NCBI GenBank assembly: GCA_024803745.1
Contig: JANJXV010000043.1
Coordinates: 2,625,501 to 2,689,500, forward strand
Direction of reading: 5' to 3'
Length of the DNA stretch: 64,000 bases
Source: Megascapheus bottae
Lineage: Eukaryota > Chordata > Mammalia > Rodentia > Geomyidae
This document shows, piece by piece, positions 43,902-55,534 of the stretch. Below the pieces are notes generated by a model. The model was not told where the DNA came from. It worked only from the letters and a program-made list of their open reading frames with translations, and did no database searches. A program made the position numbers and the translations under genes. Each line of letters starts with the position of its first letter. The first letter of the stretch is position 1.

Positions 43902-44551
43902 TTATTTATTCTGATAAAGAAGAAAGAGAGATATATCCTCAGGAGGCAGAGAGCCTTCTGGGTCTTCATCAATATTATTGGGGTCCCTCCATATTTGGGG
44001 ACAATATTTAAGATCCCTTGCAGGGACCCAAATTGGCTTTGTTTCATCAGTGGGGAAAACACAACCTAATCCTCTTCCAGCTGTAATGAGGGGGTCAGGG
44101 CCCCTCCAGTCCCCATTAAGGGGGTCCTTCCACGGGACATAGACAGTTCGATTGGGAATAGAGGTTGTCCAATGTTTCTGGAAGGGTGAGAGATGTTCTC
44201 CTTTGGCAAAATTTAAAATATTGAGAGTAAACAAAGCCATCTTTATCTGATCATGGGGGGGAGTGTATTCCCCCTTTTTTGTTTTATTAATTGAGATTTA
44301 AGGACATGGTTATATCTTTCTACTATTGCCTGTCCTCTGGGATTATGAGGGATGCCAGTAGTATGGGTAATTTGCCATTGGTTAAAGAAGTCCTCAAGAG
44401 ACTTGCTTACAAAACACAGACCATTATCGGTTTTTATTTGGTCTGGCAATCCGAGAGTAGCAAAACATTGAAGAAAATGACTGATAGCATGTTTAGCTCT
44501 CTCCCCGGAATGGGCTGTAGCCCAACAGGCATGGGAAAAGGTGTCTATTGT
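43902..44551 (-). pseudogene. Retroviral integrase, C-terminal part (broken)
   Basis: Two frames. 44243-44449 has the catalytic-core KTDNG and RGQAIVERYNH (the second Asp and the Glu of the DDE triad, as in betaretroviral integrases). 43902-44240 carries the C-terminal DNA-binding part (DWRGPDPLI, GRGLGCVF, WVPARDLKY). A break around 44552 separates the first catalytic Asp, and another separates the core from the C-terminus. It cannot give a complete enzyme. Confidence 0.88.
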
Positions 44552-46440
44552 TTAAAAAATGTATTTAAGTTTTCCAAAAAAGGGAAAATGTGTAACATCC
44601 GTTTGCCATAGATTATTAGGCCTAAAGCCTCGAGGGTTAACACCACTCATTTGGAGCGTTGGAACCTGTAAGAAAGGGTGGCATGACTTGCAGGTCCTAA
44701 TAATCTTTTTTAGGTCTTTAATAGCGACTTGGGGAAATCGGTGGTGTAGTCCCCTCCAGTTGGCATGCGTGAGCCAATGGAAAGAGATAGCCTCCTGTAA
44801 AGTGTAACATTCAGGATTAGAGGCTAATTGGTCAGCGAGGGCATTGCCTTTGGTCAAAATACTTGGAAGGCTTTGATGTCCCCTCAGATGTTGAATAAAC
44901 ATAGGAGCAATCCTTTGTTTAAGCAAATTTCTAGCTTGAATCATCAAAGGAGTGATAGGGTTACTATGAAGTTTAATGTGAGCTTCTATGAGGTTAGGTA
45001 ACAAATTGACCACATACAGGCTATCTGAGAATAAGTTAAGAGGACCAGTAACCTCATATAGAGCTAAGACCACCGCATAAAGTTCCTTAAATTGTGCTAA
45101 GCCCTGTATTTCATGAGACAGGTTCACTGCAGGAGAAGAATTGCCTTTACCTGGGGAGAAAATAACAACAGAAGCCCCGTTCTTGCCTCCATCCGTGAAT
45201 ACGGTGGGGAAGGAGGGATCAGCTTCACCTAGAAAAAGTTTTGGAGGTCGCCACTCCAGCTGGTTAAAGGAGCGCATCCATGTATGGGGACCATAATGAC
45301 AATCCACTTTACCTGGAAATCCTTCCATGGCTATTGCTAGTTTAGCATTATTTCTTTGTAGCCAAGAGCAATCATTAATCCTAAAAGGGACAATAAGAGA
45401 ATGGGGTTCACTCCCAAAAAGACGAGTGGACAAATCTCGTCCTTTGACAATCCAATCTGCCATCTGGTCAGTCATGGAGTAAACTCTAGGTGTTCCTCCG
45501 ACTGACAGGTGAATCCAGTGAAGAGGTTCCCCTTCCTGGCCTAAAAGGGCAGTAAAGAGAGTCTGTCCTGATAGGACATAGAGCGTTAGGGGCATAGCAG
45601 GATCATACCTCTTTAAGGCTGCTTCATTGATAGCTAATTGAATTTTATTTAGAACCTCTTTATGATCAGCTGACAACGTTACTATGGAGGTCAGATCAAG
45701 ACCCTTTAAGAGATCAAAAAGAGGTGTGAGAGTTGCAGTGGTTATGTAGATCCATGGTCTCATCCAATTAATTTCACCAAGAAGTTTTTGAAGTTGGGGC
45801 AGGGTGTAAGTGTCTTGGATAGATAATTGGGGTTTTAGAGGAGACACAACATCCAGTGTTAGGACAGATACCAGGATTTTAAAGGGGGGTATCTTTTGGA
45901 TTTTTTCTGGGGCAATTTGGAAGCCATTATCTTTTAACAGTTGGAGACATTTATTAAAAAGACAATCTAAATGCTGAGTGTCTGGGATTTCTATAATGAT
46001 ATCATCCATATATACATAGAAAAGTGAGCCTGTCTCCTCATTAAGAGGGGATAAGACTCTAGACATATAGTCCTGATATATAGGAGGACTATTGGCCATA
46101 CCTTGAGGTAGAACTGTCCATTCAAAACGCAAATCAGGGCCCTTATAATTTAATGAAGGAAGGGAGAAGGCAAACTTCTCAGTATCTTCCGGGTGGAGAA
46201 TAGAGAAGAAACAATCTTTGATGTCTATGACCATGAGATATTGGTCATTAGGAATGGCAGGTATCCAGGGCATCCCCCTTTGGGGGGGTCCCAAAAAGTT
46301 CCATCTTCTCATTTATTTTTCTCAAATCTTGGAGTAGTCTCCACTTGCCATTAGGCTTTTTAATCACAAATACTGGGGAGTTCCAAGGGCTCAGAGACTT
46401 TCCTTTTATACTCCCCTCAACTCTATCAACAAAAGTGGAC
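44552..46440 (-). pseudogene. Retroviral pol: reverse transcriptase, RNase H, integrase N-terminus
   Basis: A 586-codon open frame (46312 to 44552), the longest in the window. By residue: RT with DIKDCFFSI (about 30-38), LPQGMANSP (68-76) and YMDD at 101-104 (46001-46012), a connection domain, RNase H from about 365 (FTDGGKNGA, SDSLYVV, ADQLA), and the integrase zinc-binding region (H..H, CKSC) with WQTDVTHF, the first catalytic Asp. The reading frame is shifted just before 46312 relative to the RT start ([18 protein letters not shown] at about 46345-46395). Class II (betaretrovirus/IAP-like) by motif style. The protease, dUTPase and RT N-terminus are gone. A stop or shift at 44552 ends the frame. 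Confidence 0.92.
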
Positions 46441-47704
46441 AGGTCCTCTCCTGGTCTTTGGTTAATTCATGCTATCGGAGACTCAGAGGGACCCTCCACC
46501 AGTTTTCTCCAGGCTGCTAGGCCCAAAGCTCTAATCTGATCCTGATAGGGAGGGGGGATGGTGGCCTGCTGGATCCCCGTTGAGTACTGATCAGAGGTCC
46601 CTGCAAGCATCCCCAAAGTAATGGGGACTACAGGTTGCGCGTGTTGGTTCCTCTCTGCCTGTTGGTGGCATTCTTCTTTATACAGGGCACACCACTTAAT
46701 GAAAAGCGGGCCTGGAAGAACTGCTTTGGCCAGAGTCATCCAATCGGCTGCAGTACATGGTTGATGAGCAAGGCCTTGGAGGATGGTTTCCGTCCAAGGA
46801 GCATTAGGGCCAACTTCTAAGACAGCTTTTTTGAGTTCCTTCAGGTCTCCAGGCTCCCAGGGATACTCGGTTGCAGGGCGGTTACCGCCCGGGTCAATAT
46901 TAACCAGGAATGGCTGGTAGGACTCCGGGCCAGGGTCAAATGGTGCCTCACTAGTGACACTGTCTGTTGGGGTCACACTCTCCGGCCTTTCTGACACACT
47001 TCCAGACAAAGACTGCAATATCTTGTGGACCTCAGAAGCACCATGCAGAAGCCTGTCTGATGAATGGAGCCCTGGCAGGCCCAGACCCTCCTGTGAGACT
47101 ACTGAGGGTGGATGGAGCCCTGGCGCTGTGGGGGTTGGGAAACTAACTGGGCAGCCCAGGCCCAGGCCCTCCTGTGACACTACAGAGGCCTCATGGCCTG
47201 GGTTTGATGGGGGTGGGGCAAAGGGTGGCTCCTTCACATCTCCTTGAGGGGAACTTGGCCTTTCAGTAGACAATGAGAGATTAGCATCTCCGCAGCAAGT
47301 AAGGGAGGCACCTGGCCTCTCTTTGTTAACTGTGTCTCCAGGGGCCTCAGCCCTCTGGTTGGAAAGTTGAGGAGAAAAACTAGACTTTAGAGCATACAAG
47401 ACTGAATAAACTCCTCCTGGAGGGATCTCCCCTTGATTTATCTGGGCTTTTCTGATTAGATGCTCAATTTTGTCCCAAGTATTCCAGTCTACCAAGTTGC
47501 TAGTTGGCAGCCAAGGGGCGATTTAACTAAAGTATCCCAAACTTTACATGACTGTGTAGCTAAAATCTCTAACCCTCGACTTTTAAGGAAGAGCTTAAGA
47601 GAGTCGAGGGAAGGGTCATTCTTAGAAAGATTCTTTCCCATATTTGATTGGAGTACACTTACCCGCGGTCCGATTAGCTCATCTGCGGTGAGTTTCTCGA
47701 GCAC
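46441..47704 (-). pseudogene. Retroviral gag, truncated
   Basis: Minus strand. The matrix start is likely the internal ATG at 47639-47641, giving MGKNLSK, an N-terminal Met-Gly myristoylation context. A single-base break near 47520 shifts the frame between matrix residues. 47495-46467 continues through a long Pro/Ser/Glu-rich linker to capsid N-terminal sequence (YPWEPGDLKELKKAV, FIKWCALYKEE, QIRALGLAAWRKL). A stop at 46467 and a further shift precede a short capsid-like piece (DLSTFVDRV) that runs directly into RT. The second half of capsid, the nucleocapsid zinc knuckles and the protease are missing, so a deletion has joined gag to pol. Confidence 0.88.
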
Positions 47705-47732
47705 ATGAAGCCCTCACATGGGCAGCAAAGTT

Positions 47733-47750
47733 TCCTCACATGGGGCACCA
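47733..47750 (-). promoter_or_regulatory. Primer binding site, probably tRNA-Lys(CUU)-like
   Basis: The minus strand reads TGGTGCCCCATGTGAGGA, 2 bp inside the 5' LTR. About 13 of 18 positions fit the Lys1,2 primer site, and two of the mismatches look like CpG decay. Another tRNA is possible. Confidence 0.55.
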
Positions 47751-47752
47751 GC

Positions 47753-48297
47753 TGTTGCTCCTCTCCAGGGCAGCAACAGGGGAACGGGGAGGGACACACA
47801 GGGCCAGCCTGTAGTCCCCCCGGAGCTGAGTGAGATGGTAAGTGTCGAAGACCCAGCCCTCCCCCAATCACCTGGGAAGAAAAAACCACGCTGAGTCAGA
47901 AGCAGTGTTAACCATGAAAGCCCATCAGATCTCTCTGCTGATCTCTTGTTCTCTCTGATGCTCTCAGATGCTCTCATCACTTTATTGCATCAGACAATTA
48001 GTTATATACTGTTAGGGTAGGAGAAGGTGGGCACTGGGAAGTTAGCCAAAAGGAAGAGGGCCTGTGTGCTACCACTAAGGGTGTGGGTGGGGCTTTCAGG
48101 TACTGGGCAGGACAGGTGCAGGAAAGCGCGCGAGACTTGAGCTGCTTCGAGACCCGCGAAACTGCGGGGGATTCAATGGAGTCACGTACACAGAGATGCC
48201 TTAAGAGAGGTATGCAAAAGACCGAATGCCTGGACAAAGCCTTTTAATTGCAGCTGAGCCAGAATCAGGCCTCAGAGATGGAGGCTGGGCCCCAACA
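47753..48297 (-). repeat. 5' LTR of the class II endogenous retrovirus
   Basis: 545 bp, TG...CA ends. TATA-like GTATATAA at 48002-48009 and AATAAA at 47981-47986 (both minus strand). The CCAAT box of the other LTR is CCAAA here ('gttagccaaaagg'), so the promoter copy has lost that element. Confidence 0.95.
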
Positions 48298-48362
48298 ATT
48301 CACCTTCTACCTGGTGAATATAATGTAACGGTTCTATTAATTACCATAAAATATATGAAAAA
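48298..48362 (+). mobile_element. LINE-1 3' UTR, right half
   Basis: Continues 42838 after one copy of the target duplication and ends in an A-rich tail. Confidence 0.9.
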
Positions 48363-48473
48363 AATGAGTAGGTGAGATCAGTGGAAGGAGTAACTTGGAT
48401 TAAAATTTATTGCACATCTACACAGATGTGTTAAGTTGAGACCTTCACCATGTCCTTCTCACATGGAAACAAT

Positions 48474-48475
<2 letters not shown>

Positions 48476-48522
<47 letters not shown>

Positions 48523-48530
48523 ACACACTA
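48476..48530. repeat. (CA)n microsatellite
   Basis: CA with one TA interruption, just before the CALB1 retrocopy. Confidence 0.97.
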
Positions 48531-49240
48531 CTGTTGTGCAATGGCAAAACCTCCCTTGCCATAACCCCTCATTACAACCTCACAGTTTTTCAACATCTGA
48601 CTCCACTTTGATGCTGACAGAAGTGTTTTCCTGGACAGAAAACAACTACACAACTTGATCCAGGAGCTCTTGCAGGCACTGAAGAAGGCTGGATTGGAAT
48701 TATCACCTGAGGAGAAAACTTTTCTTAATGGCTATGGAGGTGAAAACTTGTTTGGATCAATATGATAAAACACGAATTGTGGAGTGGGTTCATGTGTTGC
48801 CCACAGAAGAGAATTTCCTGTTGCTCTTCCAGTGCCAGCAGCTGAAGTCCTATGAGAAATTAATGAAGACTTGGATTCTTCATAAAAATTGAGGAGATGA
48901 AGAGCTTTCCAAAGAACCTGCTACAAAAAGCAAACAGTTGCTGACAAAGAACTAGCTGAGTACACAGAGCTAATGCTAGAACTGGTTCAAATGATGATGG
49001 GAAGTTAGAACTGACTGACATGGCCAGGTTTCTACCATTATAAGAGGATTTTCTTAAATTTCAGGGAGTCAAAACATGTGTGAGACAGCTCAACAAGGCT
49101 TTTGTCTTCTATAACTAATTCTCTAAGCAGGATCACAATGGATACACAGAAGAAAATGAACTGGAGGCTTTACTGAAAGATCTCTGTGATAAGAATAAAC
49201 AGAATCTGTATATTAATAATATTTCAACATTCAAGAAGGT

Positions 49241-49432
49241 CATAATGGGTCAGGAGTTTGGCCTAGTGGTAGAGTGCTTGCCTGGCATGCATGAAGACCT
49301 AGATTCGATTCCACGGTACCACATACATTGAAAAATCTGGAAGTGGTGCTGTGGTTCAAGTGGTAGAGCTCTAGCCTTGAGAAAGTCCAAGGACAGTGCT
49401 CAGGCCCTGAGTTCAATCCTGGGATTGGCAAA
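49241..49432 (+). mobile_element. IDL-Geo SINE inside the CALB1 copy
   Basis: 'tttggcctagtggtagagtg' (A box region), 'tagattcgattccacggtac' (B box region) and then Geo to 'tgggattggcaaaaaaatgg'. A short 'aatgg' at both ends fits a target duplication in the calbindin codons for MA. Confidence 0.92.
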
Positions 49433-49649
49433 AAAATGGCTTTGTCAAGAAGCTGTATCAAACTGATTAACTCTTGCTCTCTTCTGAAAACAGCTAGGGC
49501 TGATGACAACAACTAAAAGCTAGGAATACATTGTACATAAAAAAATAATGTTCACTGTAGAGGAGTATGGTGTATTTTCTTCTATATCTGTAAATTTCAC
49601 TGCATATAGATAATTATCCAAGATGTGTGGTATAATTTTTTCTCCTTGT

Positions 49650-49856
49650 TTCAATGTTGGGGTTTTTTGAGTCATGCGGCTTGAGTTCAGGGCCTAAGCA
49701 CAGTCCTTGGACTTTTCTCAAGGCTAGAGCTCTACCACTTGAGCCACAGCACCGCTTCCAAAATTTTTCTATGTGTATGGTACTGAGGAATCAAACCAGG
49801 GTCTTCGTGCATGCTAGGCAAGCACTCTACCACTAGGCGAAACTCCCGGCCATTTC
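49650..49856 (-). mobile_element. IDL-Geo SINE
   Basis: 'gcggcttgagttcagggcct' (Geo) and 'aatcaaaccagggtcttcgt' (tRNA-like), ending 'gaaactcccggcc'. Confidence 0.92.
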
Positions 49857-49931
49857 TATGCTGTTTTTACTGTACAGATTTTGTAACTATATATTTGGAA
49901 AAGGGAGATTTTATGTTAAAATCAAGCGGTA

Positions 49932-52900
49932 CCTTCATTTTCAATTTCGTTGAAGAGCTTGAGGAGTATTGGTGTGAGCTCTGCTTTGAAGACCTTATAC
50001 AATTCAGCTGTGAATCCATCTGGCCCTGGGATTTTCTTAGGTGGAAGTTCTCTAATTGCCATTTCTATTTCAGAGCTTGAAATAGGCCTGTTGAGTTGGC
50101 TTAGTTCTTCTTGGTTCAGTGTGGGTATGTTAATATTGGCTAGGAATTCATCCATTTCATCTAGATTCTCAAATTTGTTGGCATAAAGGTTTGAGAAGTA
50201 TTCCCTCATGATATTCTGGATCTTGGTAATTTCTGTCGTGATATTACCATTTTCATCTGCGATTTTGTTTATTTCGATATGCTCTCTTCTTTTTTTGGTA
50301 AGATTTGCTAAGGGCTTGTCAATTTTGTTAATTCTTTCAAAGAACCAACTCCTTGTTTTGTTGATTCTTTCTATAGTTTTTTTGGATTCCAAATCATTTA
50401 ATTCTGCTTTGATTTTAATAATTTGCTTTCTTCTACTGGGATTAGGGTTGGTTTGTTGCTCTTTTTCCAGGAGCTTAAGGTGGGACATTAACTTGTTGGT
50501 TTGCAATTTTTCCAACTTGTTGTTGTAGGCACTCAGCGCTATAAATTTTCCTCTGAGTACTGCCTTTGCTGTGTCCCAAAGGAGTTGGTATTTTGTGTAT
50601 TCCTTACTGTTAAATTTCATAAACTGTTGGATTTCTGTTCTGATCTCTTCGATGACCCATTGGTGATTCAACAATGTGTTGTTCAGTCTCCATGAGTTAC
50701 AGGGTTTTCTTTGGTGGAGATGTGTGTTCAGTTCCAATTTGATGCCTTTGTGGTCTGAAGTGTCCATTGAATAATTTCAGTGTTTCTGAATCTGTCCAGG
50801 TTTGTTTTATGGCCTATGATATGATCTATTTTGGAAAATGTTCCATGTGCTGCTGAGAAAAACGTATATTGTGTTGTTGCTGGTGGAATATTCTGCAGAT
50901 GTCTGTTAGATCTAGTTGGTCTATATAGCTGTTCAGGTCTAAGGATTCTCTGTTGAGTTTTTGCCTTGTTGATCTGTCCATAGCTGAGAGTGGTATGTTA
51001 AAGTCATCGACAATCACTGTATTTCGACCTATGCATGGTTTCAGTGTAAGTATAGTTTGCTCGATGAAGTTCGGAGCTCCGGGATTGGGTGTGTAAATAT
51101 TTAGGATCGTTATGTCTTCCTGGAGGAAAGATCCCTTTAGTAGTATGTAGTAACCTTCTTTGTCTTTTCTTACTAATTTTAGTTTGAAGTCTATTTTATC
51201 TGATATGAGGATGGCAACTCCGGCCTGTTATGGGGGCCGTTAGCTTGATAGAGTTTATTCCAACCTCTCACTTTCCAAAGATGATTGTTTTTTTGGGAAA
51301 GATGTGTCTCTTGAAGACAGCAGAACGATGGCTCTTGCTTTTTGATCCAACTAGACAGCCTATGCCGTTTAATTGGAGAGTTAAGTCCATTGATATTGAG
51401 AGTTAAGATTGAGAGATATTTATTAGTTCCTACCATTTTTCGAAGCTTTTATTAGGGCCTGTGTCTTGACAGTTCTTGTGGTCTTTAGATGTTATACTGT
51501 TTAGGTGCCATTTCTTTCCCTGTATTGCATTTATTTTGGTTTTCTATGTATAGAACATCTTTGAGAATTCTCTGTAGTGTTGGTTTTGTTGCTACATATT
51601 GTTGCAGCTTGTCCCTGGAATGGAATGTTTTTATTGTTCACTCATTTATGAATGAGAGCTTAGCTGGGTACAGTATTCTTGGTTGGTAGTTATTTGACTT
51701 AAGGGCATGACATATATGCTTCCAGTCACTTGTTGCTTGCATGATCTGTGCTGGGAAATCTCAGGTTATTCTTATTGGTGTGCCTTTATAGGTTATTGAT
51801 CCCTTTACCTGGCAGCCTTTAAGATCCTTTCTTTGGTTTCTATTGATCCAGTTCAGATTACGATGTGGTCGTGGGATGTTCTTTTCTGGTCAGGTCTGTT
51901 TGGGGTTCTAAAAGCTTCTTGTATCTGGATGGGCCTGCCCTTCTGGATATTTGGGAAATTCTCTGAGATGATTCCCTGAAATATGTTTCCAATACCATTG
52001 ATCTCTTTCTCCAGACCCTCCTCAATACCAATTAGCCTTAAAATAGGCTTCCTAATTGTATCTTGGATCTTCTGAAGCGCTCTCTCATATTTCCTAGATT
52101 TGGATTGACTCATTTTCTGTTCTTTCTCTATAGTAAGTAAATTATCTTCAGCCCCGGAAATTCTCTCCTCTGCATTGTCTAACCTGCTATCAAAGCTATC
52201 TACTTTATTTTTCATCTCCCTTGCTTCTAATTGCTCATTTTTGATGCCTTGCATCCCTTCTTTTAGATCATGTAAGGATTTCTTTAGCTCCTTGATTACC
52301 ATTTGAGTGGTTAGTTCCGTAGCTTTATTTTCTTTGGACATTTGCTGGAGTTCCGTCAACTTTTTATTTGTTCATTCTGTGAATTCGTCCATCTTTCTTT
52401 GAAAAACCTTTTTTATGACCTCCTTTATGGCTTCTTCTTTTTCACTTATCACCTTGTGTATGATTTCCTCTTGTTTAGCTATGGCTTCCTCCCTTATCTC
52501 TTTCTTTATATTTTCACAATTTTTTCATTAATGATGTTTATCAATTGCATTTGTATAGCACGTGGAAGACTCTCCTCTTGGTTTGCCAATGACTGTTCCA
52601 TTGTCTGTTTACATTGGATGGGGGATATTGTTTCTTGATTTGACATTTTTCTTGAGCTTCTTGTTCTGCCCATTTGAAAATTGGAGCAAGATTAGTACTA
52701 AACACGACTATTGTTTTTCAGATATAACCAACCTAGACCTCTGTAGCTGGCAGACACTAGATGTTCACAACCATCCCATTAAAAAATGGGCCAAAGACTT
52801 AAAGAGAGCCTTCACTGAGGAAGAAACAAAAATGGCCTATAGACACATGAAGAAATGCTCAACATCTCTGGTCATAAAAGAAATGCAAATCAAAACAACT

Positions 52901-53847
52901 CTAAGATTCCACCTCACTCCAGCTAGAATGTCCAGGATCAGGAACACGAATGACAACAGATGCTGGAGGGGATGTGGCCAGGAGAGATCACTATTACACT
53001 GTTGATGGGAGTGCAAACTCGTTCAACCAATATGGAAAGCAGTGTGGCAGTGCCTCAAAAGGCTAAACATAGAACTCCCCTATGACCCAGCAATTCCACT
53101 ACTTGGCATTTACCCAACCACCCAGAAACAAGGACATACTAAACCCACTAGCACAACAATGTTCAATGCAGCAATATTCACCATAGCAAAGATATGGAAC
53201 CAACCTAGATGTCCCTCAGTTGATGAGTGGATCAACAAGTTGTGGTATTTGTACACAATGGAATTCTATGCTGCTGTCAGAAAGAATGACATCGCCCATT
53301 TGTTAGGAAATGGAAAGACTTAGAAAAAATTATATTAAGTGAAGTAAGCCCGACTCAAAGCAACTTAGGCTCAATGGTTTCCCTCATTCGTCATAATCAG
53401 TAGAAACCTTGGGCTCTACTAGCAGAGATTTACAATGGAGCAAAATCTTGATACATAAGGACATATAATGTGAAGCTAATTGAAAGGACCTCCAGGATAG
53501 TGAAACAAAAGCCATATAATGAATGATTGTTGTCCTTAATGTACTATGTTGTCTCTCATCTCCTTTGCTGTCCCTTGGTTATCTCATATTGTTGTAGTAT
53601 CTCACTTTGTTATCTGATATATTGAATTTATTTGTATTTGAGTATTTGAAATTTGATAGGGAAGGGGGGAAAACCAAGACGGGTGGGGGGTGTGGGAGGG
53701 AGGGAAACGGGTACCAAGACATGTGAAAGGGTATCAATGTATGTGAATTAATGCACCTTCTATCTGGCAAATATCATGTAACCGTTTTACTAATTACAAT
53801 AAAAAAAGGTAAAAATAAATAAATAAACAAATAAATAAATAAATAAA
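49932..53847 (+). mobile_element. 5'-inverted (twin-primed) LINE-1
   Basis: A single insertion bounded by a 15-bp duplication taaaatcaagcggta (49917-49931 and 53848-53862). 49932 to about 52760 is inverted. Read on the minus strand it holds the end of the 5' UTR, ORF1 (52359-51853, coiled coil then IEEGLEKEINGIGNIFQG), the ORF2 start (ATG at 51436; LTLNINGLNSPIKRHRL and CLQETHL of the endonuclease), the linker and the RT entry, stopping at NEIENEG. From about 52768 the 3' end is in sense: ORF2 C-terminus ([20 protein letters not shown] to 53323), 3' UTR and an (AAAT)n tail. The RT core and more are missing between the two parts. The site TT/AAAA matches L1 endonuclease preference. Confidence 0.95.
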
Positions 53848-54205
53848 TAAAATCAAGCGGTATTCCATATTTGTGTGTATGTGTGTGTTTATAGTTACTT
53901 ACATATACTTGTTTTCATATGTATATATATGTATATACAAATATACTTATTTCTATGTATACAGTTGGAAATTAATATTTTTCCAAGTAATTCATCAGAA
54001 TTAATCTCTAAAAGTCTAACTTCTGGTGTGTAAAAGCACATTTGTCACTGAATGAAACAATAATCATGACAAATCCATCATTCTTAGGCAATCCTCTGAC
54101 TATTCCACAAACTATTTCTAAGCTACTTTCCCACCTATTAAGAGAAATGACCTTTTATATCTAAAATATCGCAGTATCAATACATCAATAAAGAATCATT
54201 TGTAA
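53848..54205 (+). pseudogene. CALB1: Possible continuation of the CALB1 3' UTR
   Basis: Begins with the second copy of the L1 target duplication, so it was contiguous with 49931 before that insertion. AT-rich, TG-repeat bearing 3' UTR-like sequence with AATAAA at 54187-54192. No poly(A) follows, so the true end of the retrocopy is unclear. 54206-54620 is unassigned. Confidence 0.45.
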
Positions 54206-54624
54206 CTTTTTCAGGAATTAGCTTTTTTTCAGGCATTAGCAGGATCCCTAGGTAGTTTACTAATCGTTTGACTTGATAGCAAATGGTTGCCTCAAGTCGA
54301 TTTGGTATCAAGGGATGGCAACAGCAATGGAGCCAAAAAAACCTGTCTGACTTGACACTGATATTTCTGACATATCTACTGTCAGGAAGCATGATTTTTT
54401 TTCATTTTCTAAACCATTGCATAAGTGTCAAATTATAATAATTCTTGTAAACTGCTGTCTTATGTCATGTCTTGTATGTCATCTCCAATTTAATTTGTGA
54501 TGGAAAAGATCCTAGTGTCTGGTTTTCACAGTTTCTGGATTTTCTTTCTGTGTAGAACTGTTCATTTCCACCATGGTTGTCTGCAACCTCTGAAAAGATT
54601 TCTTTCTAGTTCATAGCAACTATA

Positions 54625-54858
54625 CTTTTTGCCAGTCCTAAGACTTGAACTGAGGGCATGGGCACAGTCTTTGAGCTGCTTTTGCTCAAGGCTAGCACTC
54701 TACCAAGTGAGCCACAGCAACACTTCTGGCTTTTTCTGAATAGTTTGTTGGAGGTAACAGTCTCATGGACCTTCCTGCCTGGGCTGGCTTTGAACCATGA
54801 TCCTGAGGTCTCAGCTTCCTGAGTAGCTAGATTTACAGCTATCAGCACCTGTCTAACA
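54625..54858 (-). mobile_element. B1-like/Geo SINE
   Basis: 'gacttgaactgagggcatgg' (Geo) and 'gaggtctcagcttcctgagt' (B1-like half). 54859-55534 holds nothing recognised. Confidence 0.8.
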
Positions 54859-55534
54859 ATCCTATTTTTTACTATATAACTAAATTTGAATGCAAGATTC
54901 AGAGCATCCTGTTGACTGAATGTTCTATCACCAATATTTTAGTGGATTCTCTATTTCACACTGAGATCGGCATGCAAGATAGCTCTATTTCTATCTTATC
55001 TAACCAAAGATTCCTAAACCTCCCTTGGCCCACATGTAAGAGACAGTTCTTCTAGCTCCAAATGGAGCTAAAATATCCTATCCTAGCTGTAGTTGACTTG
55101 TAATGGTTGATTGCTGTAAGTCCTTTGATTGAGAAGCAGGGAACAATGACAGAAATGTCTGAACAGTACCATTACTGCCAAAGAGTTAAAGATGAATATT
55201 CCATTGTTATTATTATAAAAAATAAGAAAAATGTGAGAATTTTCACGAGAGACCTCTGAAGTCTCTAGAGACCCCACAGACAGGAAGGGAGGGAGTCCTG
55301 GAGTCACCGGTCCTTGTCAGTATGCCTCCATCACAAACCACAGCTGGTTACCTTTTCCTGAAGGCTTCGGAATGGTGAATGGAGTTGGTTAAATGACAGA
55401 GGTCCTCCAGCTTGGAGATCAAGGGACCACGGGCACAGGAGTTGGAGAGAGATTAGTTAGAAGGAGACTGCCTTTTCCTGGTCTACCATATCTCAGAACT
55501 CATCAGCCACAATTCCAATAGGGCAAGATTTAGC

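Larger units (their letters stand above)
48541..49931 (+). pseudogene. CALB1: Processed calbindin-D28K pseudogene
   Basis: The translation follows calbindin 1 (a cytosolic six-EF-hand calcium buffer) in order and without introns. ATG 48541 is followed by [28 protein letters not shown] (EF1), [34 protein letters not shown], then eroded EF3-EF4, [46 protein letters not shown]. After a SINE it resumes with KLYQTD. A stop occurs at codon 8 and there are several shifts and stops, so it is dead. It is interrupted by SINEs at 49241-49432 and 49650-49856 and by a 3.9-kb L1 at 49932. The sequence after 49500 is probably the CALB1 3' UTR, possibly resuming at 53848. Confidence 0.88.

Noticed and set aside
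46635..47247. Plus-strand frames across the retroviral gag linker
   Set aside because: Antisense shadows of the Pro/Ser-rich gag reading frame.
51489..52638. Plus-strand frames at 51489-51689 and 52342-52638
   Set aside because: They are antisense to L1 ORF1/ORF2 in the inverted half of the twin-primed element.
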